NCBI GenBank assembly: GCA_002633025.1
Contig: NMRB01001018.1
Coordinates: 45,074 to 109,073, forward strand
Direction: 5' to 3'
Length of the DNA: 64,000 nt
Source: Notospermus geniculatus
Taxonomy: Eukaryota; Nemertea; Pilidiophora; Heteronemertea; Lineidae
In this document: positions 23,938-34,279 of the stretch, in pieces
Numbering within the stretch: the first letter of the stretch is position 1
Layout of the letters: each line of letters opens with the position of its first letter
Made by a program: the position numbers and the translations under genes
The notes under the pieces: model-generated
What the model was told of the DNA's origin: nothing
The model's database searches: none
The model's input: only the letters and a program-made list of their open reading frames with translations

Positions 23938-23999
23938 GGGATCATCTCAAAATTGCTTGATGCCCAGAGAGATGACATTTTTTCATCTTTCTCTGGACC
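23938..23999 (+). mobile_element. Left end of GGGGCCGTCTC element, cut by gap
   Basis: TTA then GGGATCATCTCAAAATTG and a GATGACATTTTTTCATC block, running into the N run at 24000. Confidence 0.6.
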
Positions 24000-24331
24000 N
24001 NNNNNNNNNNNNNNNNNNNNNNNNNNNNNNNNNNNNNNNNNNNNNNNNNNNNNNNNNNNNNNNNNNNNNNNNNNNNNNNNNNNNNNNNNNNNNNNNNNNN
24101 NNNNNNNNNNNNNNNNNNNNNNNNNNNNNNNNNNNNNNNNNNNNNNNNNNNNNNNNNNNNNNNNNNNNNNNNNNNNNNNNNNNNNNNNNNNNNNNNNNNN
24201 NNNNNNNNNNNNNNNNNNNNNNNNNNNNNNNNNNNNNNNNNNNNNNNNNNNNNNNNNNNNNNNNNNNNNNNNNNNNNNNNNNNNNNNNNNNNNNNNNNNN
24301 NNNNNNNNNNNNNNNNNNNNNNNNNNNNNNN
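24000..24331. other. Assembly gap
   Basis: 332 Ns. The gap begins inside a GGGGCCGTCTC-family element. Confidence 0.99.
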
Positions 24332-24595
24332 CTGCCACAACTGTGAAGTTAAGGAGTCAGTTAAGGGAACTGTCACCACACTTAGAGTTAAGGGTGATTT
24401 TGAGGCTTTCACTATTCCAAAGTAGCTTTCTGCATCTCCCTTAAGTTAAGATTTCCACTTTAGTGGTGGTTTGAGGGAATCCCTTGGGATTTTCATACTT
24501 AAGTAGTTTTATGCATATGGCCCCAGTAGGGTACATGATAAAACATGATAAGCTTCCTATATTGGAAGGTCTCTGGTTTCTTTCTTCTAATTTAA

Positions 24596-24738
24596 AGCGA
24601 ATCGACAGTCGTTTATGTAAACAGAAGGATGATGTTTGTAAACATTGCCCTCACAGCCAATCAGAATGCAGGAAATGAGTGTTTGTAAACAAACATTCGT
24701 CCCCTTTTGCATTCAATTTTTTTGGCTGACAAATCGCT
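24596..24738. mobile_element. TTAA MITE, AGCGAATCGA family
   Basis: 143 bp, TTAA at 24592-24595 and 24739-24742. Ends AGCGAATCGACAG and GACAAATCGCT. Internal TGTAAACA motifs as in 7233-7415. Confidence 0.65.
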
Positions 24739-24950
24739 TTAAACGTGATGCCAAAAGTTTGTAAAAAGATGAAATTTTGGTCAGGAAAATGCTGAACCCC
24801 CCCCCCCCCACCAATATGTCCCACGGCTGAGTCTTATAGGCACAAACGTGGGACATTTCGTGATATGTCCCACGGATGGGAAAACTGTATTCTCATATTT
24901 ACAAAGCCTTTCTCTGCACCATCCCTATAATGGACTTTCGGTGTGAGATA

Positions 24951-25066
24951 AAAAATGTTGCCCTCATTGTCGGGAGACATAGCGAATGTCCCCCCGCTGG
25001 GACGATCCCAGCGGGGGGGGGGACATTCATTCGCTATGCCTCCCTTCATTTCGGGCAACATTTTTA
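24951..25066. repeat. Tight hairpin with 3-nt loop
   Basis: 24951-25002 pairs with 25006-25066 with a few indels, centre CTGGGAcgaTCCCAG. G/C homopolymer in the stem. Confidence 0.8.
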
Positions 25067-25203
25067 TAATATCCAAAATTTTGATGCAGAAATATGACCA
25101 ACAAGATATACGTTCATATGGAAGAAACCGTGTTAAAATTGGTCCAGTAGTATTTGAAATATTCCAGGTATCAGGTGTAGATAAATTTATGTCCATGACT
25201 GTA

Positions 25204-25353
25204 CACTCATGGCCAAAAGTAAATGGACATCACTTTATCTTGAATATCTCCAAACCAATGGGGTGGAGAAAATTGATCCCGACATATATAGTAGTAAATT
25301 TGTTTGGAGATATTCAAGATAAACTGCTGTCCATTTACTTTTGGCCATGACTG
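25204..25353. mobile_element. TA-flanked Tc1-like MITE
   Basis: Ends CACTCATGGCCAAAAGTAAA and CAGTCATGGCCAAAAGTAAA, inverted for about 60 bp, flanked by TA. The CAGT-ATGGCCAAAAGT form is typical of Tc1/mariner ends. 150 bp, no ORF. Confidence 0.75.
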
Positions 25354-25878
25354 TACATAGACCTTTAATGCATTATCTCATGTAACGATCAAAGAAAACT
25401 ATCAAGGAAAATAAGAAAATCTATAAAAGGCTTGATTGATAGGACCGAGACGGTTGTCATCATACTCTTCATTACTGTAGTGTTATGAGGCAATAAGGAA
25501 ATAGTAATGGTCCACGTATAATGGCGTGGGAAGGAAGGGCTATTGTCTCCAGCTGTCCAAGTGGTATATTCGCTTGTTCGGTTCCAATGTTGCTGGCTTC
25601 TTTACGATTGTAGCGAGAATTACCGTCGCGTGATGACGGGTTCGGTGGAAGTTTGCCGGGGTTATCAAGAACATGACGAAATGTCTCTACAACGAGGAGT
25701 AATAGGTTGATGAAGTTGAGCGTTTCAGTACGGTGCGGTCGGGTCCTGTTAAAGGGAGACATCCGAAAGATATTGCCCGGCGGGCACTATTTGTTTTTCT
25801 TTTGATTAGCGCACAGCGCCATCTGTTAATCCACGGTGACACTACGCTATGGCACATGCCCCTGGAGAGCTATCAGTG

Positions 25879-26006
25879 AGTTTAGAACAAGTATCTAACA
25901 AAAAAAACACTAGTTTGTAAAAAACATACCCCGAGCTCACGAATTTGTGAGCTCGGGGTGTGTTTTTTAGATACGTTTGGTTAGATACGTGTTCTAAACA
26001 CACCCA
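25879..26006. repeat. Two-tier hairpin
   Basis: Outer arms GTTTAGAACAAGTATCTAAC and its inverse (one mismatch). Inner arms around CCCCGAGCTCACgaatttGTGAGCTCGGGG (6-nt loop). Confidence 0.8.
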
Positions 26007-26218
26007 GTTTTGCCATCTGCCAGTGTTTCCATATGTTAGTGTCCCCTTATTGTTTTGGAAACACAGGCAGACAGATCGACACGTTTGTCTGTGTGTGCCC
26101 GATTCTCAAGTCACAGATTATTCCGTCAGGCAGTAGTTGGGGAACACTCACAGATGGGGAACATTCAAAAATGTTACACCAGCGTCAATCAGTGTCATGA
26201 AAATAAAACAACACCTAC

Positions 26219-26266
26219 CTTTTTCCCTCTTGATCAATTTGTAATCCTTAAGAACTGTTTCAATAT
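26219..26266 (-). CDS. 48-nt exon-like segment, copy 1
   Basis: On the minus strand a long pyrimidine run ends in TTTCCAG at 26267. It is followed by 48 nt encoding (D)IETVLKDYKLIKREK(G), then GTAGGT, a strong donor. The phase is 1 on both sides, so the exon could be skipped without a frameshift. About 90 nt around it are conserved in the copy at 55378-55425. Neighbouring exons are not visible and the segment sits among repeats, so it may be a captured gene fragment rather than part of an intact gene. The parent protein is not recognised. Confidence 0.4.
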
Positions 26267-26394
26267 CTGGAAAAAAAGAAGACAGAAATAATGTGTAATA
26301 ACTGCAGTCTTCAAGTTCTACTTTCATTACAACAGCATATCCAAAAATAGAGCATAGAAGGCGACACACAAAATGATATAATAACCGAAGTCTT

Positions 26395-26545
26395 CCTCCA
26401 GAAATTTTGAAAATTTTCGACCCCAACTGGGGTCTTCTTTCTGGCACTTTCAAGTCGAGCTACCAGCAGTATAAATACTTCTGGTAGCTCGACTTGAAAG
26501 TGACTTGAAAGTTTGCAAAATTTCTGGAGGACGACTTCATTACAA
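26395..26545 (-). mobile_element. Penelope-like end, copy 2, inverted
   Basis: The minus strand reads AGAAAGAAGACCCCAGTTGG then GGTCGAAAATTTTC and TTTCTGGAGG. A 22-bp perfect hairpin (CACTTTCAAGTCGAGC) and outer TCCTCCAGAAATTTTG arms make the whole segment a foldback. Confidence 0.45.
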
Positions 26546-26550
26546 CAGCG

Positions 26551-26938
26551 AGGTTTCGCAAATCTGACGAAACGCAAAGTACGAAATACGAAATTCAACC
26601 TCATTTCCAGGACCTAATGTATTTCTGGAGATGGTAATTGCTACCACAAATGTCGCTGCTGCCAGTGCGTCTTTTAGCATATCATGTAAGACCGAGAGAG
26701 TTATGGTGCATCTTGAATTTTTAAATTTGCACTTCGTATCTACTAAGTGGAAACGAAAGATAAATTTCAAAGTTTAATATACACCGTAAAGCTATCGGTC
26801 TAACGTCATATGCTGAAAGACGCTCTTGCAGCAAGCGATATTTGTGGTACCAACCATCTCCTGAAATACATTACGTCATGGAAATGAAGTCCAATTTCGT
26901 ATTTTCGTACTTCGTGTTTCGTCAGATTTGCGAAACCT
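26551..26938. mobile_element. Long-TIR TTTCGCAAATCTGACG element, copy 2
   Basis: 388 bp, complete, AGGTTTCGCAAATCTGACG at both ends. Half copies lie at 10690-10855, 55140-55335 and 56550-56640. Confidence 0.7.
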
Positions 26939-26994
26939 AATGCACAAAGTGTTAATGTCGTCTAAACCAGTGTACCCAGGTTACGGAGTTAGGA

Positions 26995-27115
26995 TGGTTA
27001 GCGTTGACGGTAGGGTCAGGACTAGGTTTAGGATTAGGGTAGGGGTCAGTGACAAGGGTTGAGGGTCAGGGTTGGTGTTAGGGTTAGGGGCTTGGGCTGG
27101 GAATTAGTGTGTAGG
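26995..27115. repeat. Degenerate GGGTTAGGG tract
   Basis: GTTAGGGTTAGGGG and variants (TTAGGATTAGGGTAGGG). It may be an old interstitial telomere-like repeat or a simple repeat. Confidence 0.5.
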
Positions 27116-27488
27116 ATCAGGACTGGACGACATTCACCCATTCAGCCTCACTAATATCTGCCAGTGGCATGGACAGAAACAATGTTCCATAGGCCGCTTT
27201 TTTCTGAGACGTTATTTGGTTGGTCGAATCATTCCATTTGGACAATTATATATGGCCCCCAAGAGTGTTTTTGGGGTTGGAGAAATAAGAGTGTGTAGTT
27301 GGCCGGAGTCCTCATAAATACTTATTATGGCCACAATATGTTCTAAGTATTTTGGATCTGTCCAGTAATCAGGAAAAGGCCGCGTCCAAGGAGACTTGAC
27401 CTTTTGGTCGGGTCGCAATATAAAGACATCCTTACAGTTCATTGTAATATCATGCACTCTAACTGATAAATTCTGCCTGGTTAGTTAA

Positions 27489-27655
27489 AGCAAATCGCTC
27501 GCGGGGTTTGTTGACAGTTGTTTCTTGACATGTCCTCAATATCAAGCGCCGTTTTGAGAAAAAGGCGAAAGAAGGATTTTAGTTTAATGGGAAATGCATT
27601 AGACGGCCAAACTTCGGAGGCGTATTCTGCAAAATCTACTGCAAAATCTACCGCT
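27489..27655. mobile_element. End of the 6784-7730 TTAA family
   Basis: Begins after TTAA (27485-27488) with AGCAAATCGCTCGCGGGG and matches 7730-7594 in reverse. It runs into a short TATATAAA microsatellite. Confidence 0.65.
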
Positions 27656-27699
27656 TATAAATATATATATCTTATAAATATATATATCATGTCGCCGTC

Positions 27700-28190
27700 C
27701 ACATAAAATTACGTATTCTGGTCCATTCTCCAAGCATCGATATACGGTTAGGCCGGTCGCTATGCTGGCTCCACCTTCACATCTCTGCCACCAGCCTAAA
27801 CTACTGCGCGGCGTGGAATGACGTCATTCAAGATGGCAGCCTCTCTGTTTCAACACGTGTACCGAGTAAAAAGTGTAAATAAACCGAACCCACGTGATCT
27901 AATTCGGCCATTCTGATTGGTTATTCGCAGGATTCAAACTAACCTAACCGGAACGTAGCTGATGATCACGTCGTGATGATCACCGCCTTGTGCTGTATCC
28001 TTCCGCTAAAATAGTTCTCCTCAAAATACCATTCAGACCGTGAATACCTGTTTGTGATTACAAAATTCCTCTCTCAATATATTGTTCAATAATATCAGAC
28101 TAGATAATGATCTATTTGTTGATGATAAAGTGGTTTTGCAAGGTCTTTGCAGAGTGATGAGGTGAGCTGGTGCCAGAGGTGTTAGTCGAG
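27700..28190. other. Unassigned DNA
   Basis: Contains CAAGATGGCAGCC and ordinary A/T-rich sequence; no supported feature. Confidence 0.4.
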
Positions 28191-28191
28191 C

Positions 28192-28576
28192 CATTGGGTC
28201 ATATGCATAAAGAAAAGCAAATGCTTTTTACTTGAAAATTGAAGCAATTACTTCCATCTGTATGCATAAAACTCAAAGTAAATGCTTTTGCTAAAAAGCG
28301 ATTGCTGTTAGAAAAAGCAATTACTATTTACTTGTTCCTTTCAAGCAAATGCTAGAAATCATATGCAGAATACTGAGCAAATGCTCCAACTGTACAACCA
28401 TTGGAAAACAAGCAAATGCTTGTCAAGTATAAGCATTTGCTTTGAAGTAGAAGTAAAAGATTATGCATATGAAACCAAGTAATTGCTTTAACTTTTACTT
28501 TTGGCTTCAAGCAACTGCTTTTACTTTTTGCTTTTGCTAGAAGTAAATGCTTCATTTTTATGCATACGGCCCAATG
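28192..28576. mobile_element. CATTGGGYCRTATGCATAAA element, dense AGCAAATGCTT
   Basis: 385 bp with about 20-bp inverted ends. The interior is made of AAGTAAATGCTTTT/AAAAGCATTTACTT words in both orientations, so it can fold many ways. Confidence 0.75.
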
Positions 28577-29620
28577 AAAAGGCAGAACAACAGTACCTCT
28601 GGCGGGCCAGATTGACTCTGATCCCCTGCCTTTCTGTCTTTGCCGCTCCATCCCGCGGCGCTACTCTCCGTTTCACAACGAAGACATGCACTGACCGCCA
28701 TTTTGGCTTGTATTATGACGTACCATGGGCTATATATAGCACCTTGCTCGGGAAACCCATAACACGCAACATAGACAAAATATAACTTGATTCAAGGAAA
28801 TCCTACAATTTTCATTCCAAACGAAGTCCCCCTGAGCACAATGCTATCCATGGCTGTATTCGACTCCCTGTTCTCATCTGCACCCGAACAGGCCGAGAAC
28901 AAGTAAAGTGTTCTCGAGTCTCGAATAGGAAAGTGCAGGTTACTATGGTTTCACTTCCGGCGTCAATACGGCGCAGTGTTCTCCAACTCCTATAAGCTGC
29001 CTACCTGCCGCCAATTCAAAATATTAGCCCGCCAACCCGGCGGCCGAGTTGTGTCCTTCCGCCAACCCGAAAAATGTTGCCGCCAAGTTAAAAAAATTGC
29101 CGCCATGTTGAAAAACCACGAGTTCAAATTGACAAAAACATTGGTGTTTTGCCTTCTATAATCGATCTCAGTCAATTTGTTTATCAACTGACCTGAAAAC
29201 AAAGTTGTTTCCTTCTCCCCAGCCCCAAAGTCATTCTCTGAATCGCCCACCATTAAACTGACGAAATCGCCATGAACGCGGGAACANCGCAATCAAATCC
29301 AGTACTAAAACGCTCTTAAATGTTATTTCTCGATAGGAATCCCCATGACCTACATGAAGTCCCATCCTCTCTGTTATAATCCTCCGTTCAGGAAATGAAA
29401 CGTAGCTATCTTGATCTTCTGGCCTCATCTAAATCAAATACACTGACAATTACTACAAACACGCCGAAGCTAAAAGCTCTTGTTTCTATAGGTGCATACT
29501 CTTGATGTCTTTGACTGATCGTCGATAAGTAGGTGAACTAACGTTAGTCAACTTGTCTTAGTTTCCTTTGATGTTTCTGATAGAAACGTACACTTCATTC
29601 CACATCTGACTGGCGCAGGT
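28577..29620. other. Unassigned DNA, possible promoter-like patch
   Basis: CGCGGCGC and GCCATTTTGG followed by a strong TATATATAG at 28731 could be a promoter, but no exon follows. 28990-29110 has repeated CCGCCAA words. The N at 29287 lies here. Confidence 0.3.
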
Positions 29621-30000
29621 TTTCAGCCGATATCTCCGCAACGACTGGAACAAATTCGACATGCCTACATCAATTGACTTGTCTTTCTTGTCGGTATCTT
29701 TCTGCTATCTTCATTTTTCGCGTAAGGCCGACATAACGGATCCCTTTCTCAAAACCCATTTCATTTCGCCATGGTGTTCAGTGCAGTTTACACGTGCGCG
29801 ATACATTACCGGGTACGTCATTTCAAAATGGCTGCCATTTCGGCCGTAAAGACAAACTGTGACTGGTGAAAGAACTTTTTTTCTGTCACGTTTTTAGGGA
29901 AAATGACAGTGATGATGACTGTAGCGGCAAAAAAGACAAATCGATTGATGTATGGTGTGTCAAATTTTACTCATCCATTGCGGAGATATCGGCCATAAAC
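29621..30000. mobile_element. GCCGATATCTCCGCAA long-TIR element
   Basis: 29626-29700 and 29918-29998 are inverted with moderate divergence (GATATCTCCGCAA, ACATCAATYGAYTTGTCTTT). Confidence 0.6.
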
Positions 30001-30175
30001 ATCACGCCAATCGGATGTGGAATGAAGAGTAGTAGAGTAAAACGACGTTGAGAGGTTGACCCGAGCGTGCTCAGCTTTTGTTTCGTCTGTTCGGCTCCGC
30101 TTTCATTCTGTGAGTACGAAGAATTTTGCAATAAGAGTGACAGGTCCATTTACATCTTTCCTTTTCTTGGGATAA

Positions 30176-30763
30176 GGGGCCGTCTCAAAATTACATTGAT
30201 GCCAAAAAAGACTAAGTGGGCCGTATTCTAGAAGCTTCTTTAAAGGTGCTCTAATTCGACTTGTAAACATTACGGTGTGCCACCTATTGTCAACTTCTGG
30301 TACTAGCAATTCAGATAAAATCGAATTTTATACGGGCCGAAGTGACTTCATCTCTTCCCTGACCCCCTCCACCCTTGAAAAGATGAAGTGGGCACTTGAC
30401 ATTAATAGCTTCATCCATGTAGGGACGTTAGGCATGGAAAGATGATAAAGAAAAACATGTAAAGACACTAGTAAACCAAGAAAGCAATATTTATTTATGG
30501 TAAAATCTATTCTCCTGTAAAAAAAGAGTGATGCCAATTTTTTCAAAAAAGATGAAGTGGGCTTCCCCAAAACGAGAACCCCCTCCCCCCAGACGAAGTC
30601 ACTTAGGCCCATATTCTAGAAGCCTCCTTAACTCTTAGGTCCACTTTAAGCTTTTGTATTATGCCCTGCAAACAATAGCTAAAGGTAAACCTTAGAGTTA
30701 AGGAAGCTTCTAGAATACGGCCCTTAGTCTTTTTTTGCATAAAAACAATTTTGAGACGGCCCC
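30176..30763. mobile_element. PIF/Harbinger-like GGGGCCGTCTCAAAATT element, copy 2
   Basis: TAA at 30173-30175 and 30764-30766. It hosts a TTA-flanked MITE (30606-30723) and a second GGGCCGTATTC insertion at about 30213-30335. Confidence 0.8.
30606..30723. mobile_element. TTA-flanked GGCCCATATTCTAGAAGC MITE
   Basis: 118 bp, TTA at 30603-30605 and 30724-30726. Inverted ends of over 30 bp (to CCTTAACTCT). A similar MITE with GGGCCATATTC ends is at 55543-55670. Confidence 0.75.
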
Positions 30764-31150
30764 TAAAGATCAGGATGTAATTTGCCTTAACGTAAAGGTA
30801 CTGCAAATTTGACGTTGATTTTCTCCTCAAGTAAAAACTAACTGTGCAAAATCCTGGCAGAAGCAGCTAATTCATTCAGGTAAAGATGGCGCTGTGAACT
30901 CTCCCCGGAGCAGTCAGCCGCGCGTGTTGCCAAAAGATGGCAGCAAAGTTCTAGCGGACCAATACACAGGAAAATCCACGTGATTGGTGCTCGATCAAGA
31001 ATAAATGAGTCCGCTAGAATTGGGCCGTAGCGACACCTATTGGTCAACTCGCTGACAGCTCCTATTGGACGATGTTAAAGGGGCAATGTGTTCCTTCCGT
31101 ATCCTGCACTCAACATATCCACGTTAAGGGACACCTCTATTGACAATGTT

Positions 31151-31574
31151 TAGACCGAACACTGTCCTGATTGAAAATACTAGGACAGATGCAAGCAAAA
31201 TGCATAAAACCATCATGGCGCCCGCTGGTCTATATTTAGCTCGGGGAAGCCCCGTAGGCAAAATAGCAATTGTATCACCGTTCACTGCCCGTTTGAGGCA
31301 TTTAGCTTGCATGGGTTTTAGGCAGCAGTATTAGCTGTTTGGCTTCTTTCATTCACCTGAGCTAAAGCCAACTTTGATCTCAAGCAAAAATCTATGTTTT
31401 CCTGAAATTTACTCATGATTACGAGATCATCATGATCATGATCATGCCCAAGTGGGAGCCGCCATCTATTGGAGCTTGTAGAATGACGTCACTCTCGTCG
31501 GAATTCCGCCGTAAGATCATTTGATTTCACCGGTCTTCGAATGCAAGCTGCCTAGAAGACCGGGTACCAGTCTA
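31151..31574. mobile_element. TAGACCGR element with 9-bp TSD, copy 2
   Basis: GACAATGTT flanks it at 31142-31150 and 31575-31583. Uninterrupted relatives of the target at 35785 and 46235 carry the 9-mer once (with GGCAATGTT). 424 bp. Confidence 0.85.
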
Positions 31575-31837
31575 GACAATGTTGTTAAACTACCACTTAT
31601 CAACCTCGCCCCATGTAAAGTAACTCTCGTTCCTACATGTCTAGTATCCAAGTTGAAGACATCATCCGGCTGAAATGATAACACTACGTTAAACGCTATT
31701 AATAACTTGTGTTGATGATTTATGAATAGTGCACTAACGTTAGTGTTACCGTTACGGATATCTGCACAAAACCATATCCTGTACATAGTCGTTCACAGTG
31801 TAGAGGTTTATATCCCATGCAAAACTGTGGTCCATTA

Positions 31838-32673
31838 GGTAGGTTCTAAACCTTGGAACGATGAAACCATGGAACCAGCCATGAAACCATGAAACCAACC
31901 AGGAAACTATGGAACCACCCAGGAAACTATGGAACCACCCAAAATTATACTTTTATTCCGGCTTTGTCGAAACAGCAAAATGACGAAATGACAAAACGAA
32001 GTGATGGACTACTTTGTACTTGTACAAACAGGTCAAGTGGTTTTAGGCCTAAATACATGACAGCATATTAAGACATCAATGTCTTTATGATGACAGCCAT
32101 CATGATATTGCACTCTTGATGCTCTTGACTCTGGCTGCAGATTCAATCTTATTCTTAATCATCCAGGGCACCCTGGTGTTCGGACTCCTTGCCAACTCTG
32201 AAGTCAGCTCTGCGACTGAAGCTCGGCATGAGCTCTATGCCTGAGACCACGTGTGCTGGGTTTCTGGGAACCTCAGTGACCCCTTGTTGTTTATATTGAG
32301 AAGGCTAATCTTTCTGAGAAGGCTAAATTATGATTTGTTTACACTAGTGTTCACCATCAATAGTACAAAATAACTGAGACCAGCATGTTTGCATTATGCA
32401 TTAGTATCAGCACAGTCATATTGTGTTGGACTGGGATGGTATGCCTCATCCAAGGTGTGACACACCGTCTGTGCTTGATGATAATCATACATGCTTTTTA
32501 CCTCCATAGCAATTGGAAAATAGCTAATGTCATGTCATGTTTAAGAATAAGGATATTTTGGGTGGTTCCTGGGTGGTTCCATGGCTTCCTGGGTATTTTC
32601 ATGGGTTTCTGGGTGGTTCCATAGTTTCCTGGCTGGTTTCATGGTTTCATGGTTCCAAGGTTTAGAACCTACC
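31838..32673. mobile_element. 836-bp Mutator-like element, 9-bp TSD
   Basis: GGTCCATTA flanks it at 31829-31837 and 32674-32682. Inverted ends start GGTAGGTTCTAAACCTTGG and extend about 95 bp as tandem GGAAACYATGGAACCAYCC-like units. The paralogous site at 41035-41043 is empty. No transposase found. Confidence 0.85.
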
Positions 32674-33075
32674 GGTCCATTATAAGATGTGCATCATACG
32701 CGCACATGTCACTTGTGAGCGCGCTCTACGTTGCTTAACTTCTGGCTCCGAGACAATGGGCCGTATTCAAAAAGGGTGATCCATGGCGCGATTAAGGGTG
32801 TTTAGCCTAATCAGCGTACAAATTCTGCATTACACAGGTTAAAGGCCTAGAAAACTATTGTCTGATGTCTGAATGGTGCTTCACCAGAGGCATTTACCTG
32901 CAGGATAATCACACGCGTACAACTTTCCTGCGTCTAAAGGCCCTGTCACACTTCTGCGTATCCTAATTCCTTATGGGTTGCGCATTGACATTTTTTTCAT
33001 ACGCAATCATACGCACAATATGGGCTTGTGGTAATCGACTCGACGCGACGCGACCACTCGATGACTCGATGGTTG

Positions 33076-33579
33076 CTAGGGCGGTGGTATTTGGGTTAAG
33101 CACAGTAGTACACCAATTTGGCCAGGTAAGATACAACCTGCCATAGCGACCCCACCTCCTAGTCTTGGAGAGAGATCGCCAATGACTATCCGCCCGCTGC
33201 AAGGGTTGTTACCCGGCTGTCGAATCATTCCAGAGAAATTTCCTTTATATACGTCATACAGAAAGTAGTCAATACGGTATGCAGCTTTGGATATTATAGA
33301 CTTGAACATTATATAGTGCTTGAACATTTCGTATTCGGGATCATTGGCTTTTTTACGATTGAAGGAACTGTTATGAGTAAGTGAAAAAGTCTTCTCCGAG
33401 AATTCGATTTTGAACACCATTACATAACTGACAGTTGAATTACGAGGTCTTATCAGTTTCACCAGATTTCCAACTGCGTCGTCATAGAACCACCAATCGT
33501 CAGTTTCTGACTCGAGCCATGGTTCGATCTGTATGTGTTGGACTTTCGAATAAACTAAAGTACGAACGTTTGACTGGGA
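33076..33579 (-). CDS. Second exon of PAN gene copy A, truncated
   Basis: Reading on the minus strand, a pyrimidine-rich tract ending TTTTTAG precedes 33579, and the frame opens SQSNVRTLVYSK then QIEPWLES. It continues through VMVFKIEFSEK, SLTHNSS, YDVYKGNFSGMIRQ, GNNPCSGR and LGGGVA. Similarity to copy B (42750-43838) runs to about 33123 and then stops; the frame closes at 33076 in repeat-like DNA (GGCCCTGTCACAC near 32940). Copy B continues for about 200 more codons with no counterpart here, so this copy is truncated or uses another exon. Alignment gaps between the copies are two and three codons, keeping frame. Two NxS/T sites suggest an extracellular protein. I do not recognise the domain. 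Confidence 0.55.
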   Translation of the reverse strand, partial: SQSNVRTLVYSKVQHIQIEPWLESETDDWWFYDDAVGNLVKLIRPRNSTVSYVMVFKIEFSEKTFSLTHNSSFNRKKANDPEYEMFKHYIMFKSIISKAAYRIDYFLYDVYKGNFSGMIRQPGNNPCSGRIVIGDLSPRLGGGVAMAGCILPGQIGVLLCLTQIPPP

Positions 33580-33642
33580 CTAAAAAGACAGCAAGGACAT
33601 TAAAGCCGGACTGTATTCAATTCAGGAAGTGTCCTCCGACGT

Positions 33643-34122
33643 AAACATCGAGGAGCCTGATAGCCTAGTGGTTATCACGTCCGCTTAGCAAGCGGTAGGT
33701 CCCAGGTTCGAATCCAGCCCGGGCCATATGGGATTTAATGGGGAGCGCCATTTGGTCACGTGAGACTGATAGAGCAGACGTGACACCTATAGAGGCTCAT
33801 TGTTCGAGAGATACAGTTCACCAAGCACGGCCAATCACACCTTGAATCGTCATGAATAATAGGTGGCGTCGGTGTACTATCAGTTCAAACCCACGCGTAT
33901 ATTCTCGCGTGGTCTGCGTGATCGGGGTTCCCTATTCCCGGCTCTTCAGTCCGTCGCATGGGATAGTAAGCCGTGGTGCCTTGTACCTTGTGTCTTTGCA
34001 AGGGCAAGTAAAAGACCCCATCCAAGTGAGGAACATGAGTAGCTTGTGATGGCCTCCTCCGTACTTATCAGGGCAAATAATGCTATAGCGTCGGCCCTGA
34101 TGAAAAAATGAAATACAAATAC
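33643..34122 (+). mobile_element. Full-length family-1 SINE with 12-bp TSD, split by a MITE
   Basis: The head GATAGCCTAGTGGTTATCAC, an anticodon loop TTAGCAA (AGC, Ala) and GGTTCGAATCC form a tRNA-Ala-like promoter region. The tail is (AAATAC). The 12-bp duplication GTCCTCCGACGT flanks it at 33631-33642 and 34123-34134. It is inserted in a TTAA element upstream of exon B of the PAN gene. A 200-bp MITE (33737-33936) is nested in it. Confidence 0.8.
33737..33936. mobile_element. MITE with AATRGGGARCACC ends
   Basis: The left end AATGGGGAGCGCC and right end GGGTTCCCTATT are imperfect inverted repeats. Comparison with uninterrupted SINE copies at 295 and 547 places the junctions inside GGGATTTCATTCCCGG. 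Similar copies lie at 45179-45379 and 63650-63850. Confidence 0.7.
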
Positions 34123-34279
34123 GTCCTCCGACGTTTCTAGTGTAGTGTAAAATGTACTACGCTCTATCTGAATACATTAGGGCTCTGCCTGCAGTTTTTT
34201 CAATGTGTGCTGAAAACTAGGGCTTTATTCTTTGAAGTACGTATCAGGCAAGCATTTTTGGGACCTTCACGAGTCCAAA

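Noticed and set aside
23953-24444. Long open frames across 24000-24331
   Set aside because: They are open only because the gap is made of Ns.
26995-27115. Interstitial telomere
   Set aside because: GTTAGGG units are too degenerate and mixed with other G-rich words to claim telomeric origin.
28725-28760. Core promoter (TATATATAG)
   Set aside because: A single TATA match without an exon or transcript evidence is not enough.
33651-33722. Functional tRNA-Ala gene
   Set aside because: The fold is tRNA-like, but the sequence continues into a SINE body with a tail and 12-bp TSD, and truncated copies abound.
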